Below are positions 38,201 through 50,559 of a stretch of 64,000 nucleotides of DNA, in pieces. The DNA comes from Mycteria americana. Taxonomy: Eukaryota; Chordata; Aves; Ciconiiformes; Ciconiidae. How positions within the stretch are numbered: position 1 is the first letter of the stretch; each line of letters starts with the position of its first letter. Made by a program: the position numbers and the translations under genes. Where the stretch lies: positions 18,872,501 through 18,936,500 of the forward strand of contig NC_134377.1 of NCBI RefSeq assembly GCF_035582795.1, in the 5' to 3' direction. Under the pieces are notes generated by a model. The model saw nothing but the letters and a program-made list of their open reading frames with translations. It had not been told where the DNA came from and ran no database searches.

Positions 38201-41200
38201 CCCTTCTGATTTACAAAAATGCTTTTTACTTTCTTGCACTTACAGAAAGAAATGTCTCCTTTGCAACAATCTGCTCATGGTAGCGGCAGCATCCGTCATG
38301 GGATGCAGTAAAATAGCCCAGTCCTTTGAGATGATTCTAATTGGACGCTTCATGTGTGGAATAAGTGCAGGTAAGTGATTTCTCCCACAGGTCAGCAGGC
38401 TCTCCCAAAATTTTCCATCTTTATTCAAAGTAAATAATAATCCTCCGCTAAGAAAATAAAATATTAAAGTCAGTCATCCCTTGTCAAAAGATCTTCTATA
38501 ACACCCAGCAATAAAGAGCATCATTACTACTAATTTTGCTGATACCAAATGAAATTCAGCTTTGCCAAATCATAAATATTCAGAGCTGTCAGGAATGTTT
38601 TGATACAATATGAAACAGGGTTTTTTTCTGATGGAAAAATATGTATAATATTATCTTAATTTTGGTTAACCGTACTGGAAATTATATGTTATATGGTTTA
38701 AAGCTGGTATTCTCATAAGGCTCCAGAGAAGCAGGCTGTTCAAGGCCATGGCCATTTAATTTTGACTAATTTTCAGGAATGTTTGACGTATTTCAGGAAC
38801 GTTCTACAAGGGCATTCAACCTGCTTCAAAGCAGTAAGTCCTTGGGATTAGTACAAAGAGCTGGACATAGTCAAGCAAAATCACTCCTGGCAGGTAGACC
38901 ACATGCAGCAAAAACATCCTGTGCTGGTATCAATATGCCTTGTATTTGTCTTCTACACAAGAAGTTGCTTTCCCATTCAGTTTGAATATTCACAGGGACG
39001 CCTATTTTAACTTATTTCATTAGAAATTAATGTCTATTCTTCAGGTAACCAGATTTTGTACATTGCTTCTCTGACATACAGTTGTATTGACGAATTACAG
39101 TTGTATTTTGAGCACTACTCACCCACAGGGGCCCTGCTATGGTCTAGAACCTGTACCATGCCTCATGCAAAGACCTAATTTTTGTTAAAGAGATTGCATA
39201 TCTGCATTGCTTTGCTATCACAGAAAGCCAGGAGAAGAACATGTTGCTTTCAAAACAGATAAAAGGGGCCGTGACCACCATATCAAAAAAAAGCTCTTGT
39301 TCCCAGACTAGTTTTCAGCATGTCTGAGTTATTAAGCACTTCACATATAGCTGGAAACATCAACTCTGCCTGAAATAATAAAAAATATTGCTGGACAGTG
39401 GAAAAGAAATACTTGTGTCTCCCCCTAAATCATGGACAAATCAGCACTGAATATAGCACTGCATATTTTAATCTGCTATGGATCTACCGCACAGCTCTTC
39501 TATAGCATTATGTCAGAAAAGGTTGAGATTATGTGGGTTAACTACAAGCATATTAAATATTACTACAGGGTGTTTAGTTATTCAGCGCTTGCATACTCTG
39601 TGTCCCTTAAGATATGCTAAGGCTCAAAAGAGATACTATGATGAGGCTACACCTATATCCCAAAGGGAAAACTGTACATTTCTTAAGATCGGGAAAGTGC
39701 ACTATGAAAAGAGGACCAAACACTGTTGTAGAAAGGGTTAGAAAATCTAGTACTGAAGAATCTCATATGTGGATTGAGGTATGAGAAACAAGTCGGTGTA
39801 CGAGGCGGTTATATTCTGTAATGCTTAATTATTTACATGCCATTTTATTTCCAATGGTTATGAATGCCTTCTTTCTTCTCTCCCATAATTCTCTCCTCAC
39901 CCCAAGGTCTTTGTGTTCCTCTACATCATCAATACGTTGGAGAAATTTCCCCTAGGAAGCTACGTGGATTTGCAAACTCTACCTCCTCTTTCTTTTGGTC
40001 ACTGGGAAAAGCTGTAGGGCAAATTTCAGGACAAAGGTATAATACAATTGATTTCCCACCCAATACATTTCTGGCCCCCTCTACATTTTGCTTCTTCCTC
40101 TGCTTTTCCATCCATTCCTTTCTTTCCTCTAAACCAAGGCAATGAACTTTTATTCTACACACATGTTTTATCCCTGCCAGGGAGCTGCTGGGCAGCCAGT
40201 CCCTGTGGCCCATGCTGATGGCCTCCTGTGGACTTCCAGCACTGGTCCAGCTGGTCACTCTGCCCTTCTTCCCTGAGTCCCCACCATATCTCCTCATGCA
40301 TAAAGGAGACCAGGAAGGCTGCAAAAGAGGTAATTGAAGGCTCCAGGTTCCTGTTCCTCACTTGACTTTCACTTGTTTTGCGATGTTTGCTCTCCCCATA
40401 TGGAAAAAAAATAAAGAGGACAAAGTTTCTCCCCGCTCATTTCCAGGATGGCACTGTGAATACCTAAGTATATTTCTGCTGTAGTCCCCACGTAGAACAT
40501 GAAACTACTTCTCTCTACAGTTCTGTATTACAAAACCTTTCGCATTCAGCTGACACCACCTGCGCTGTCAGTCTGATGATAAACGATAAATGGCTGTTTG
40601 CACTGCAGGGCTCCACAGGGCACCCCTTAGCTCTGGTTGTTGGCTGTGTACCCTGCTCATACCCTGAGAGAAGGAGGAAGGGAGAAAAGTAGGACCCGTG
40701 GGCAGGGAGGGAGTCATTGTGCACGCCACTAGGCCCCTCTGTCAGAGCAGGTCCCTCTGTGCTGGAGGGGACCAGGGCTCTGGAACACCCTATAGGACAT
40801 CTCTGCCTCACACCACAGCCCCATCCCATGCATGCTGTGCTGCCAGACACGTGCATCACCTACTCAACCAAATCTTTAGGCAACAAACAACAGGGACAAA
40901 TTAACATTGCAGGTCTCACTCTCCTTGTCCTCCACAGCCATAAGGCAGCTTTGGGGTGAAGGCCATCACCAAGCAGAGATTGATGACATCATGAAAGAGA
41001 AGGCAACAATGAAAAACACCAAGATCTTGAGTGTCCTGGAGCTAATAAAAGAACAAGACTCCCGTTGGCAGCTGTACATGATAGTTATTCTGACCGCCAC
41101 AGTTCAGCTATGTGGCATCAATGCAGTTGAGTGTATTTCCCCCTTAAGCCTCAAACCACTTATTGACAACCTTAAAGGAGACATCATGGCTCCCAGGAGT

Positions 41201-44200
41201 TCTCTCCATTTTTCTCAGGCTTCTCAGGCCACAACTTGCTGTCTGCCAGTCCTCCTACAGGGCAGCAGCAGCAGTCTGCAAAGATCGGCCGGGCTCTTCA
41301 CGTGACATCCTTTCGCCCAGCTCTTGGTCCTTGCTGGAGTTACCTTCCTTGGTAGTCAGGCTTATTTAACAGGCATTTTTGGAAGCTGTTACAAGGCCCC
41401 AGAACCCACTCTTACAAATGAGCTCACCCTATATTGGCAAAATCTGCAGCGTAGTTTTATGCTACTGCTCCCTTCCACTGCTACTATTTGCCCACCGGCT
41501 CTTATCATCCCAAGATATTGGGATGGCAGTATGCTCACTGTACCTTTCAAGCTAATCAATGAGCATGCTCGCTGTCCTGGCAGCTTCCACAGTCTTCCCC
41601 CTCTTCCTCACAGCAGCATTTTTCTGGGATCGTTTTAAAGCCACATCTTTGCAATTGCCTGCATGATTCTTCTACCTCTAACATCATGATGCAGCAACGT
41701 CTGTAAAAGAAATACATGGCTGAGTCTAACACAGCTTAAACTGGAATCTTTACCATCTCAGCATATCTCCAAACAGTAACAGAGATACTTGAAAAGATGC
41801 TTGTTTCACCCCCTCATGACTCCATAACCCATGCTCTTCTTTCTTGAGAATATTCTACAATCATATTTTTGGATGGGCTCCGGAAGAGACAATATACCTG
41901 GCTGCTTCTGAAAGCACCTAAATCAGGACTCTGCAAACTTAATTACATTGCAGCAGCTGGAGGTCCTTTTATCCCAGAATTTTATCTTTTACCAAATTAT
42001 TTAATTAATAACATTTTATAACGTTTTTGTCTGCCAATAAAGTGAATACTACCAAAAAGAGTGCAGAATTCCAGCTCACTCCAAAGCTGAGCTGCATGCT
42101 CCTTGGTTAGCAGCTCCTATCCAGGGCAGTGTCACACAGGTATGGGTAAGAAATCAATTATCTTCTTCTCACTGTTTAATGGGTTTTTTTCCAGATTTAT
42201 TTTTATACTTTTGAAGTCCTCCAGGCAGCCGGCTTTGACGAAAGAATGATCTCCTATATGACCCTCTGTGTTGGACTCTCTGAACTCATAGCTACTGTAG
42301 TCTGTGTAAGTCACATTACTACGGGAACGGGTCACAGTTTGCTCTTCTGGCACCGATACCAGTGTGATTTCTGTCCTTCAGAGCTCCATCATTGAGCGAC
42401 TGGGCAGGAAAGTGCTCCTAAGAGGAGGCTATTGGATCATGGGTTCACTGCTAGCTGGTATCACCGTGACTCTCTCCCTTCAGGTAAGGAAACTCTTCTC
42501 ATGGCAGATCTTTCCATTATCCATTTTATTTCTAACCTCTGCTCACAGGCAGGATCATGCTACTGAGAAAGGAAAGTGAGGCTTAGAAGTGCCAAAATAA
42601 CTTCTGTGTTAACAGCTTACCTTCTGGGAGGGGAATATCCTGAAGCTCAAGCTTGTCTATACGTAGGATTAAACCCTTTCTCAGCAAGTACTCTCTTGTA
42701 CTCCTGCCTTCCTTTCAGCATAATCCCATGAGCTCAGCAAGGAGCACAGAAAACACTGAGACACTAGCACTGATTCCTGATTTCATCAGACTGCAGGATG
42801 AAACACTGGCCAGCCTAGATCAAAAGATGGTCCTAGGAAAATGGCCCATTCTATTCATGCGGTTTTTAACAAGTAACAATAAAAAGCCAGACTCTTTGCA
42901 TCAGTTAAGTTGAAATTTAACTTTGCTGCCAAAGATACTGGGAACGCACGTATCTGTTCGCAGACTGGAGACCAGTTCACCTCTATAACACTGTCTCATT
43001 GCTGTAGCTTCTTCAGAAGCAAGTCTCCTGGGTTACCAGTATTCATCCAAGAGCTACTCTATAGGTACTACTGTAAAATTAGCCTTGAAGCAAGGTGGCA
43101 GCAGACTTCCAGTTTTGCTTCATTCATGAAGGATCTCAAACATAGGAGACAGAAATCTTTTTCCCTAAAGCATCGAGTCTTGTATCTTCTTGACTAAGAT
43201 CCAGGAAAGCTCCTTCTCAGTACCAGTTATTGAACCTATCACTTAACAAAAGTGAAGAAAGATACGATTTGGCTTTCCCATATCTCTAAGGGTTGGGGGA
43301 AGCACCGTGGGGTCAAGAAGAAAGGAGGACAGGGTGGAAAAGTGCTGTTCAGACTTTCTTTGATTGAAGTCTTCCCAGCTTGACAGCTGCTAGCAAACCT
43401 GCTTCTCTGCTCACCTAACAAAAACCTCACTGTTCCATCCACAGGAAAAAGCACGTACATTTCTCTGCCAGTTCCCCCACGCTGTATATTTTCTCTTGAG
43501 GTGACAGCGTTGGAAAACAAGCAGCATTTCTCACCTATGGTTGTCAACAGATTTCACCCAGAAGTTTGTTATGTTTTTTTTTTTTCCCAGGACTGGTATT
43601 TCTGGATGCCATACTGCAGCCTTTGTCTCATTATCTTGTTTGCAGTTGTCTTTGGAGTTGGGCCAGGTGAGTACTTCATTCAAAAGAAATAAAGGAATCG
43701 AGTCATGTGAGCTCATTGATACGGCTAGGAAAATATTGCATAAATTGCCTAACATTTAGCATAAGTAAATTAATTTAACTTACTCTTGTAGTCATTTAAA
43801 CATTGTGGGTCCAATCATTGGCCAGAAACTTCAATGCCATCAGGTTTGGGCTTTGCTAACGAGAGGAAAGGAAGAGAGCAAAAAGTACTCACTGGAAAAA
43901 TACAGCAAAAAGAGAGCAAAAGCAGATGGGTAAAAGATTTTTTTTTTAAATACTAAGAAAAAAGAAAGCAAAAGAAAAGCAGGAGTTCTTTTAAATTCAG
44001 TGTTGTATAATGTTACATGTTATCCCACATAGACAGCAGTGCAGAAGACCGACTTTGGAGTAATTCTTTTCCTAGCATATACTACCTGCTCCTTTTAAAA
44101 TTTTTTTTAAAGCCTATTAATTTTTAAAATATTTGCCTTCCCATATGGCAGGGCTGAATTATTTTCCTAACTCAAAGCTGTTGAAGCCCCGTGACTTCAA

Positions 44201-45257
44201 AACATAACTGAAATGCCGAGGAAGTGAAGCCGGGAAGATCACTCATTGGTGATCTAGCAGTATCACGCTGGGAATTTTTGTTAGCAATAATAATTGTTAT
44301 TCCACCCTTACACAGTTTCTTTCATGAGATGTCAGACTTTCTCACTACTTAATTCTTGAATCTCCCCAATAAATGTATTTGAATAATTTACCATTTTAAT
44401 AAGCTGATGTCTAGCAGTTTATAAGATGCCACAAACATTTTCTTTTCTAAAAAACAGCGACATACTTAAGTCTTCTGAATGCTAGTCCGTGATAGTAGGA
44501 TCTATTTGCTGACTGTGTAATGGTGACGCTCAATCCAAATGTTCGAATCAAACACATCAACAAGGGCTAGTTATTCTTCTTCTTTTCTTTCAGCTGGTGC
44601 CACAGTTTCCATTAGGATTGAAATTTTCAAGCTCTCATGCAGACCACCCGCCTTTGTGATCAGCGCAGTTCTCAGCTGGCTGGGCGTCTTTGTGATCGGA
44701 ATGACTTTCCCATTCATTGTGGTGAGTGACTTTCCCTGGGACACTTCCCCAGGGCACTAAGCTCGAGTCAGCCGTGGGAGCAGGAAGAAGAGCAGCAGGA
44801 GATGACAATGCCATGTCAGTCTAGAGTGGCCTTGGCACCCACTCTCCCAAGTCCACTTTTGCAGCTGAAGGGCCCTGATTTGCCTGAGATACTTATTCAG
44901 ACTGAAATATTTGTCAAAGGTCAAAATGCAAAGAACTCCTTATCAAATTTAAAGTACTTTGGGACCCAAATACAAAAACTGTGCCAAGAAAGTGACAAAA
45001 GAAAAGATACGCTCATCTTGCTCTCTTTCTCGCTTTGCTCTTCCCTGCAGGAAAGACTCAAGCACTTCTGCTTCCTCATCTTCATGGGGGTACTTTTCAC
45101 TTCAGGGATAATTATCCACCTGTTCCTTCCAGAAACAAAAGGGAAATCAATCGTGGAAATCACGGAAGAATTCAGTAAGCTAAACTTTAAAAAGAAGCAT
45201 GTTCCAGGAACTCCAAATCATGTCACCGAGGATTATACCTTCTGCACCAGGCTTTGA
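35219..45257 (+). CDS. SLC2A11-like sugar transporter, copy D, 12 exons, intact
   Basis: Third complete transporter, 499 residues. Exons: 35219-35242, 36803-36901, 37462-37622, 38246-38370, 39907-40036, 40181-40329, 40938-41125, 42195-42305, 42382-42483, 43591-43666, 44594-44721, 45051-45257. Exon lengths match copies A and B exactly. The start peptide is M-T-G-F-L-S-D-L. Loop 1 has the sequon N48-E-T. After helix 2 it reads YGKKK. The E and GR of the helix 4 motif are kept (S-F-E-M-I-L-I-G-R). Helix 5 has V-G-E-I-S-P. The helix 6 motif is PESPP, sharing the Arg-to-Pro change with copy B. Helix 7 reads QLCGINAI, so the usual Asn and an NX(I/V) pattern are kept. ERLGRK, GVGPAG and LPETKG follow. 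The exon 7 donor is GCA|gttgag. The C-terminus F-C-T-R-L resembles copy B (F-C-T-K-L). Of B and D, this copy looks more conventional in its predicted sugar pathway. No canonical AATAAA lies close to the stop; ATTAAA at 45709-45714 is a weak candidate. Confidence 0.93.
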
Positions 45258-48255
45258 CCCGCCGTTAGGGGGAGTCAGGCTTTCTTAAAAGGAAAGAAAA
45301 AAAGACATTAGTCTTTTTCTGACTAGCAAGTCAGTCCAAATGGACCGTCAGCTTTCATATCTGTCACTTACAAGGTTCCCATTTTGCCAAACCAGCACCT
45401 TTCCCAGGCACTCCACTCTGGGCAGCTTAGAAAAGGGATGATGGCTGATATTAACTGGATAGACTCATGTGAATCATGAGCATTTTGGCTCACTTGCTGA
45501 TATGTAAATCTCTTCTATAACAGAGCAACTAATACAAACTGAAACTATATGTAGAATTTATAAACACTCTGCTGACAACAGAGAAAAGGGAACACCTGTG
45601 ATCCTCTCTCTCTCTCTCTGTGATTTCTGAGTGTGTTTTTACAACCCTGAAACAAGAATAGTGAAGTTCTTGGCTTGCTATCTCTGCCTAGTGTTCAATC
45701 CATAACAGATTAAAGAAAAAAGCGGAATAGGAGAGAAATTCGTTCTTTCTCTAGACTCGACCGAATAATCAAACCTTGCTGGGTTCCCATGCGTAACGCC
45801 ATGTTGTCCTTCTGTTGTATCTAGTTCGACAGACTTCAGCCCTTTTGGATTGAAGTTTTTCCATGTCCGCAGCCCTCCTTGGTTTGACTTAAATGTAATT
45901 TTTTGCTAAAAAATTCAGCCATTTGAGTCTAAGCTCAGACTTCTTCGTGATAAAGTATGGGGAAACAATTCATATGCAACTCATTCTCAAGGAACAGTGT
46001 CTTTCAGTGGCAATAGAGCTAAAGGACTCATGGGTGGAATCCAGACACCATAAAACACAAGCACCTAGAGTACTTTTAGATACTCTGTGCTATCTTGCCC
46101 ATCACCATCATCATCTCGAGTCTGTAGCTACTTTTCCAGGATCAGAGTTCCCTCAGACATCTCATGGGCTATGAATCCCACTGCAACTTAGCTGCTACTT
46201 TCCTTTGTGTGACTTTTGGCTGCCTGGACCCAGTTTACCCCAGAAGAACTGCCCCAGACTGGAACTCCTGGCTGTAACAGAATACCTGTTGCTTTACAGT
46301 TTCTCCTAAAATCATCTGTACAGTACCTCGCTGTATGTACAGCACACTGTGAGCAAAAGCTCGGTCATGTCCTCCAGCTCTTGGATACATGCAGGGCTCC
46401 TGCCTAGAGTGTATTTCTCTGTCATGACTAAGAAGCGATCACATATCTTTGTATGTCAGGGATGTGTAATCAGTACAGCCTCTTCAGTTACTGTTCACTG
46501 CAAGTGAACAATACCGATACCGATTGACAGCTGTAGAGAGGACTGTAAATATTTTACGCCTTGAATATTTTGTCAGACTCATTTACAGTAAAAGTGGGAA
46601 ATGTAATTCTAACATAAGGAACTTCTAAGGCATTCATTTAAGCATTTCCAACAACAATTTATGGTTTAATTTACAGTCTCTCATAGGAGTTTTGCCAATT
46701 TTTACAAGCATGTAGCGTGCACAAAGATAAGGAAACAAAGTGAGACAATATGTTAAAACGTATCCTATGCAAGTTTTCTAACTTCCAGATTTAGTGTGAT
46801 ATACCATTCCCAGTGATCTAGGTTGTAGGAATGGACGCAATATAGTTTTCTACACTGATCTATAATCAACACCTGTGCTTGAGTTCGCATACTGCAGGCT
46901 TTTGAACTGTGAATGATCTTCAAGGCAATCTGATACTGAGTTCCTAATTCTTCTTCCTGCTATACATAGTTAAAGGTAAAAAGAGTTTGTGAGCCTTATA
47001 GGATGGTGTGATCTTGTAAAGTACCACAGGGATTAATTTCACCAGAAACTTTTTTTGAAATACGCAAACTCATGGGACTTTTCTTTTCTCTAGAAAGTGT
47101 CTCATTTTCTGCATGTTTCCCTCTATTAATGAGAGGCTCACGCAGTCCTAGTAGCAAAGCAACACTATTAGCAAGAACATGAAAAAAGCTAAGGCTCGCA
47201 GTGGAGCACACTATATAAAAAATCTAAACTCTAGACTTGCACAGTAAAATAAGTGTTTTTATCTCTGATATTGCTTTGACTGGCACGGTTACTTCAACTC
47301 AAATAAGGCTATTCAAAATATGCATTCAATTGTTCATCTTAAGTGCTGCTTATTTTTATTTGGAAATGTGAAACATAATAAAAATGGCAGATTGCCTTGT
47401 AATAAACCTCCTGGCCTCCACAAATGTTTCTTTTCCTTTCTCTAGTGAGCTACTTGTCTGATCTCAGTTATTCATTAGATGTTATTAGGAAAGCCTTCCC
47501 CATAAGATCCTCACCAGGAAGCGAGCGGATGCCCTGTGGAACGTTAATGTGACAACGAAGCGGAACGGCTATTTGGAGCACAGGTCAACCTTCGCCTGTG
47601 CTCAGTGGAGCAAGAGCTGTATTCTGGTAACAGTCTGATCAAGGGACGACACAGCAAAAAGGTATGGTTCAAATACACACGGGAGGTGACAGAGACAAAG
47701 AGGACAGTCATTCAGAAGTTTCAGGAACACTACGTATACATTTTCTTCCAGAGATGACAGCTGATAGGTAAGATATGTCTCAAACACTGACTCCAGCTGA
47801 GGCAGATATAAACACTTAAAAACTGGATCAGTGAACTGCTGTCAGCTAGGCACAAAAAACAGGTCTGATCTAGTTGGCGTGTATTAAGGAAGGCTTAGCA
47901 CAGCTTGGCATAGGTGTGTCACCCGTGACTGCAAGACAAATGACTAAATGACCTGAGATTTACTGTCCTGATCACAATTATGACTAAAGCATATATGTAA
48001 CATATCTGCTACCTAGTTGTTAGCACTAATTATGAAACTGCATATCTAATACAGGGGGCCTCAGCACGGTGTTAAGTAATAAGAGCACAGAAGCAGTACC
48101 GTAACTAATCAACATAAATGCAAAAGACATTACGCATTAAGGGCATTAAGGGGAGGAAGGCTCTTAACCTACCAAAAGTAGGAATCCTAAATTAAGGTAC
48201 AAGAGCAAGGAGTAAAAGTTACAATATGACTTTACAGAAAAGGAAATTAATTCTT
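45258..48255. other. Intergenic DNA downstream of the transporter array
   Basis: No gene was recognised. A (CT)n tract of about 16 bases lies near 45604-45620. ATTAAA at 45709-45714 may serve copy D. The remainder is AT-rich with no identifiable repeat or mobile element. Confidence 0.45.
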
Positions 48256-48393
48256 AGCATCTCCCACGCTGTCGTCCGCTTGCCGACAGCATCTCCCACG
48301 CTGGTGCCTGCTTGCTGACGGCATCTCCCCTGCCAGCCCCTGCTTGCCAGTGGCATTTTGCACGGCGGCCCCAGGTTGCCAGTGGCAATTCTC
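48256..48393 (+). repeat. 32-bp tandem repeat, about 4.3 units
   Basis: Units begin at 48256, 48288, 48320 and 48352, with a partial fifth from 48384. The first two differ at only a few bases and similarity falls in units 3 and 4. Each unit starts (A/G)GCATCTCCC and ends GCTTGC(C/T)GAC or a close variant. This marks the sharp left edge of the GC- and pyrimidine-rich block. Confidence 0.88.
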
Positions 48394-49560
48394 CTGCCCC
48401 CTTCATACTCCATCTCCCCATCCTCCTCCTCGCTGCGCTCCATTGCTCTCTCTCTCGACACCCTTGTGCGTTTCCCTGTCCCTCTCTTGTTCCCAATATC
48501 CTTTTCTCTGGCTCTGTCCCGTACCTCTTCTCTACCTCCCTCTGTCCTTTCTTCCTCCTGCTTTCCTCTCCCCTCTTTTCCCTCTGTTCAGCTGCCTTTG
48601 AGCATTGAGCCTTGCAGCCAACTCACTGCCAGAGTTTCTGATGCACATGAAGCAACGACCTTTTTCTGCCTCCTTTGCGCCTCTGGATGTGTTTTCAGCC
48701 GCCAGACTGGTGGAAACGGGCTCTGGTTGGATCCAGGGCAGGAGATGATGTGCTGTGGGGCTGGGGTGATGGCCCCCTGTTCCCAATCAGCTTCAGCTGC
48801 AGGCTGGGGCAGTCCAGGTGGGACCCATGAGGTGAGGATGGGGCTGGGCCAAGGGTTTAAGAAGGGCTGCAGGCAGGGGGTGAGCTGAGGGGTTCTACAT
48901 GGGGAGGGGGCTGCCTAGGTGTGTCTGCCTGTGGGAGCTGGCTGAGGAGTGAAATGAAGGGGCTTCCCCAGGCAGCTGCCTCCAGCAAGAAATGGCTGGT
49001 CCCCACAGCCAGGAAGGATCCCTCTCAGCCATCCCCAACAGAGCGCACCACCAGCACGTGGTGCCGGGGGCTCGGTGCCCCCATTGGCTGCACATGTGAG
49101 CCACCGTGTCTCTGGGAAGCCTCTTGGGAGAGGAGCATTGAGGCACCTGGGCGGGTGAGGCAGCCGGCACTGTGGAGGAGGAAGGGGCAGAGGCTGAGAG
49201 AGAAGCCTCAGGATGCTGAAGGTCTCCTGGCGGTGCCGGGAGCTGCGGTGAGTTGCGCATCCCTCGCGTGTGTCCAGGCCTCTCTCTGCCGTGCTTCTCC
49301 AGACCTCTGCCTGCCTCCTTGCCTGTACCTGCCTCTGTCTCCCTTTCAGGCTGTTTGGCTCCCCAAAGCTTTTTGCCCTTCTGCTAGTGCTGCCCTCCAC
49401 ACTGTCACCTTCTACATTTCCTTTTTATGCCTCTCCCTTTCCAGCTCCCCACCTGCTATCATTTTGCTCTTCCTGCACTGCTGCCTTCTGCATTGCTGGT
49501 GCAAATGGCATTTCTAGGTCTCCCTCTACGCAGTGACCTGTCTCTCTTTTCAGTGACTCC
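48394..49560. other. C/T-rich then G-rich segment inside the repeat block
   Basis: 48394-48600 is almost all C and T on the + strand. About 48700-49250 is G-rich with scattered CpG, and 49260-49560 is C/T-rich again. Overlapping open frames in several phases (up to 198 codons) come from the lack of A-containing stop codons, not from conserved protein. No exon, domain or splice pattern could be supported. Sequence of this base content next to satellite arrays may itself be decayed satellite. Confidence 0.4.
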
Positions 49561-50530
49561 CTCTGCTCTGCACCCTGCCTACTTTTTTCTAGTCAACTGT
49601 CCCTATTTTTCAACTTTTTATGCTCATAATTATTTTCTTTTTGAAACTTTGTTTCTAGGTGTACTTTTATCTTGTTTTCTGTCTCTTTTTATTTTTTCCT
49701 GTTTCCTGTATCCTGTTGCTTTTAAAATTTTCATTCTGTCTACTTTTGTCAAGATGTCTCTCCCTGTTTAATTGTTTCCTGTCTGTCCTGTACCCTGTTG
49801 CTTTTAAATTCTCTTTCCTTGTCTATTTTTATCCAGTTTGCTGTCCTTATCTTTTAATTTGTTCTAATCTGTCCTGTACCGAGTTGCTTTTAAAATTTTC
49901 TTTCTATGTCTCCATCTATTTAGGTTTTTGCTATTTTTAAATTTTTTCCTCTCTTAGTGTCTTTTGAATTGAAAAAACTTTTGAATTTTTGTTTCTATGT
50001 TCACTTTTATGTATTTTTTCTGTCTCTATTATTTACTTTTTTCCTATCTGTACTGTACATTGTGACTTTTAAAATTAGTTTCTGTCTACTTTTACCCGGA
50101 TGTCTAACCCTATTTTTGTATTATTTCCAGACTTTCCTGTGTCATGTTGATCTTGAATTTTTTTCTATATATACTTTTATCCAGTTCACTGTCTTTATTT
50201 TTTATTTCATTCTAGTCTGTGCTGTACCCTGTTGCTTTTTAAATCTTGTTTCTGTGTCTTTTGTTTATTTAGTTTGCTGTCCCTATATTTTAATTTTTCC
50301 TCCTTTAATGCCTTTGGTTTTCAATTTTTTTCTATGTCTACTTTTATCTAGTTTTCTATCCCTATTTTTAAATTTTTTCTCCTCTGCCTTGTACCCTTTT
50401 GCTTTTTCAATTTTCTCTCTATGTTGACTTTTATCGAGCTGTCTATTCCTGTTTTTTAATTCTGTCTTTCTTGTCACATACCCTGTTGCTTCTTAAATTT
50501 TCTTTCTGTCTTTTATTTTTTTTCTCTTCT
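49560..50530 (+). repeat. T-rich tandem array, unit about 84 bp, about 10 degenerate units
   Basis: A phrase close to CCCTGTTGCTTTTAAAATTT recurs, with starts at about 49711, 49793, 49879 and, in weaker form, through 50490. Spacing is 82-86 bases. Each unit goes on with TTTCTGTCTACTTTTATC and then TGTCCCTATTTTTAAT-like words. The + strand has very few A or G clusters. Units vary widely, so the array is old. The long Phe/Leu-rich frame at 49957-50427 is only a translation of this array. Confidence 0.75.
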
Positions 50531-50559
50531 CTCAATTCATCCCGAGGCTTCAGAGGGTC

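Noticed and set aside
48312-49517. Plus- and minus-strand frames of 98-198 codons in the C/T-rich block
   Set aside because: Several phases are open at once because stop codons need A. The protein sequences are low-complexity and follow the repeats.
49957-50427. 156-codon Phe/Leu-rich frame that looks like membrane protein
   Set aside because: It is a direct translation of the T-rich 84-bp array and the periodicity explains it.
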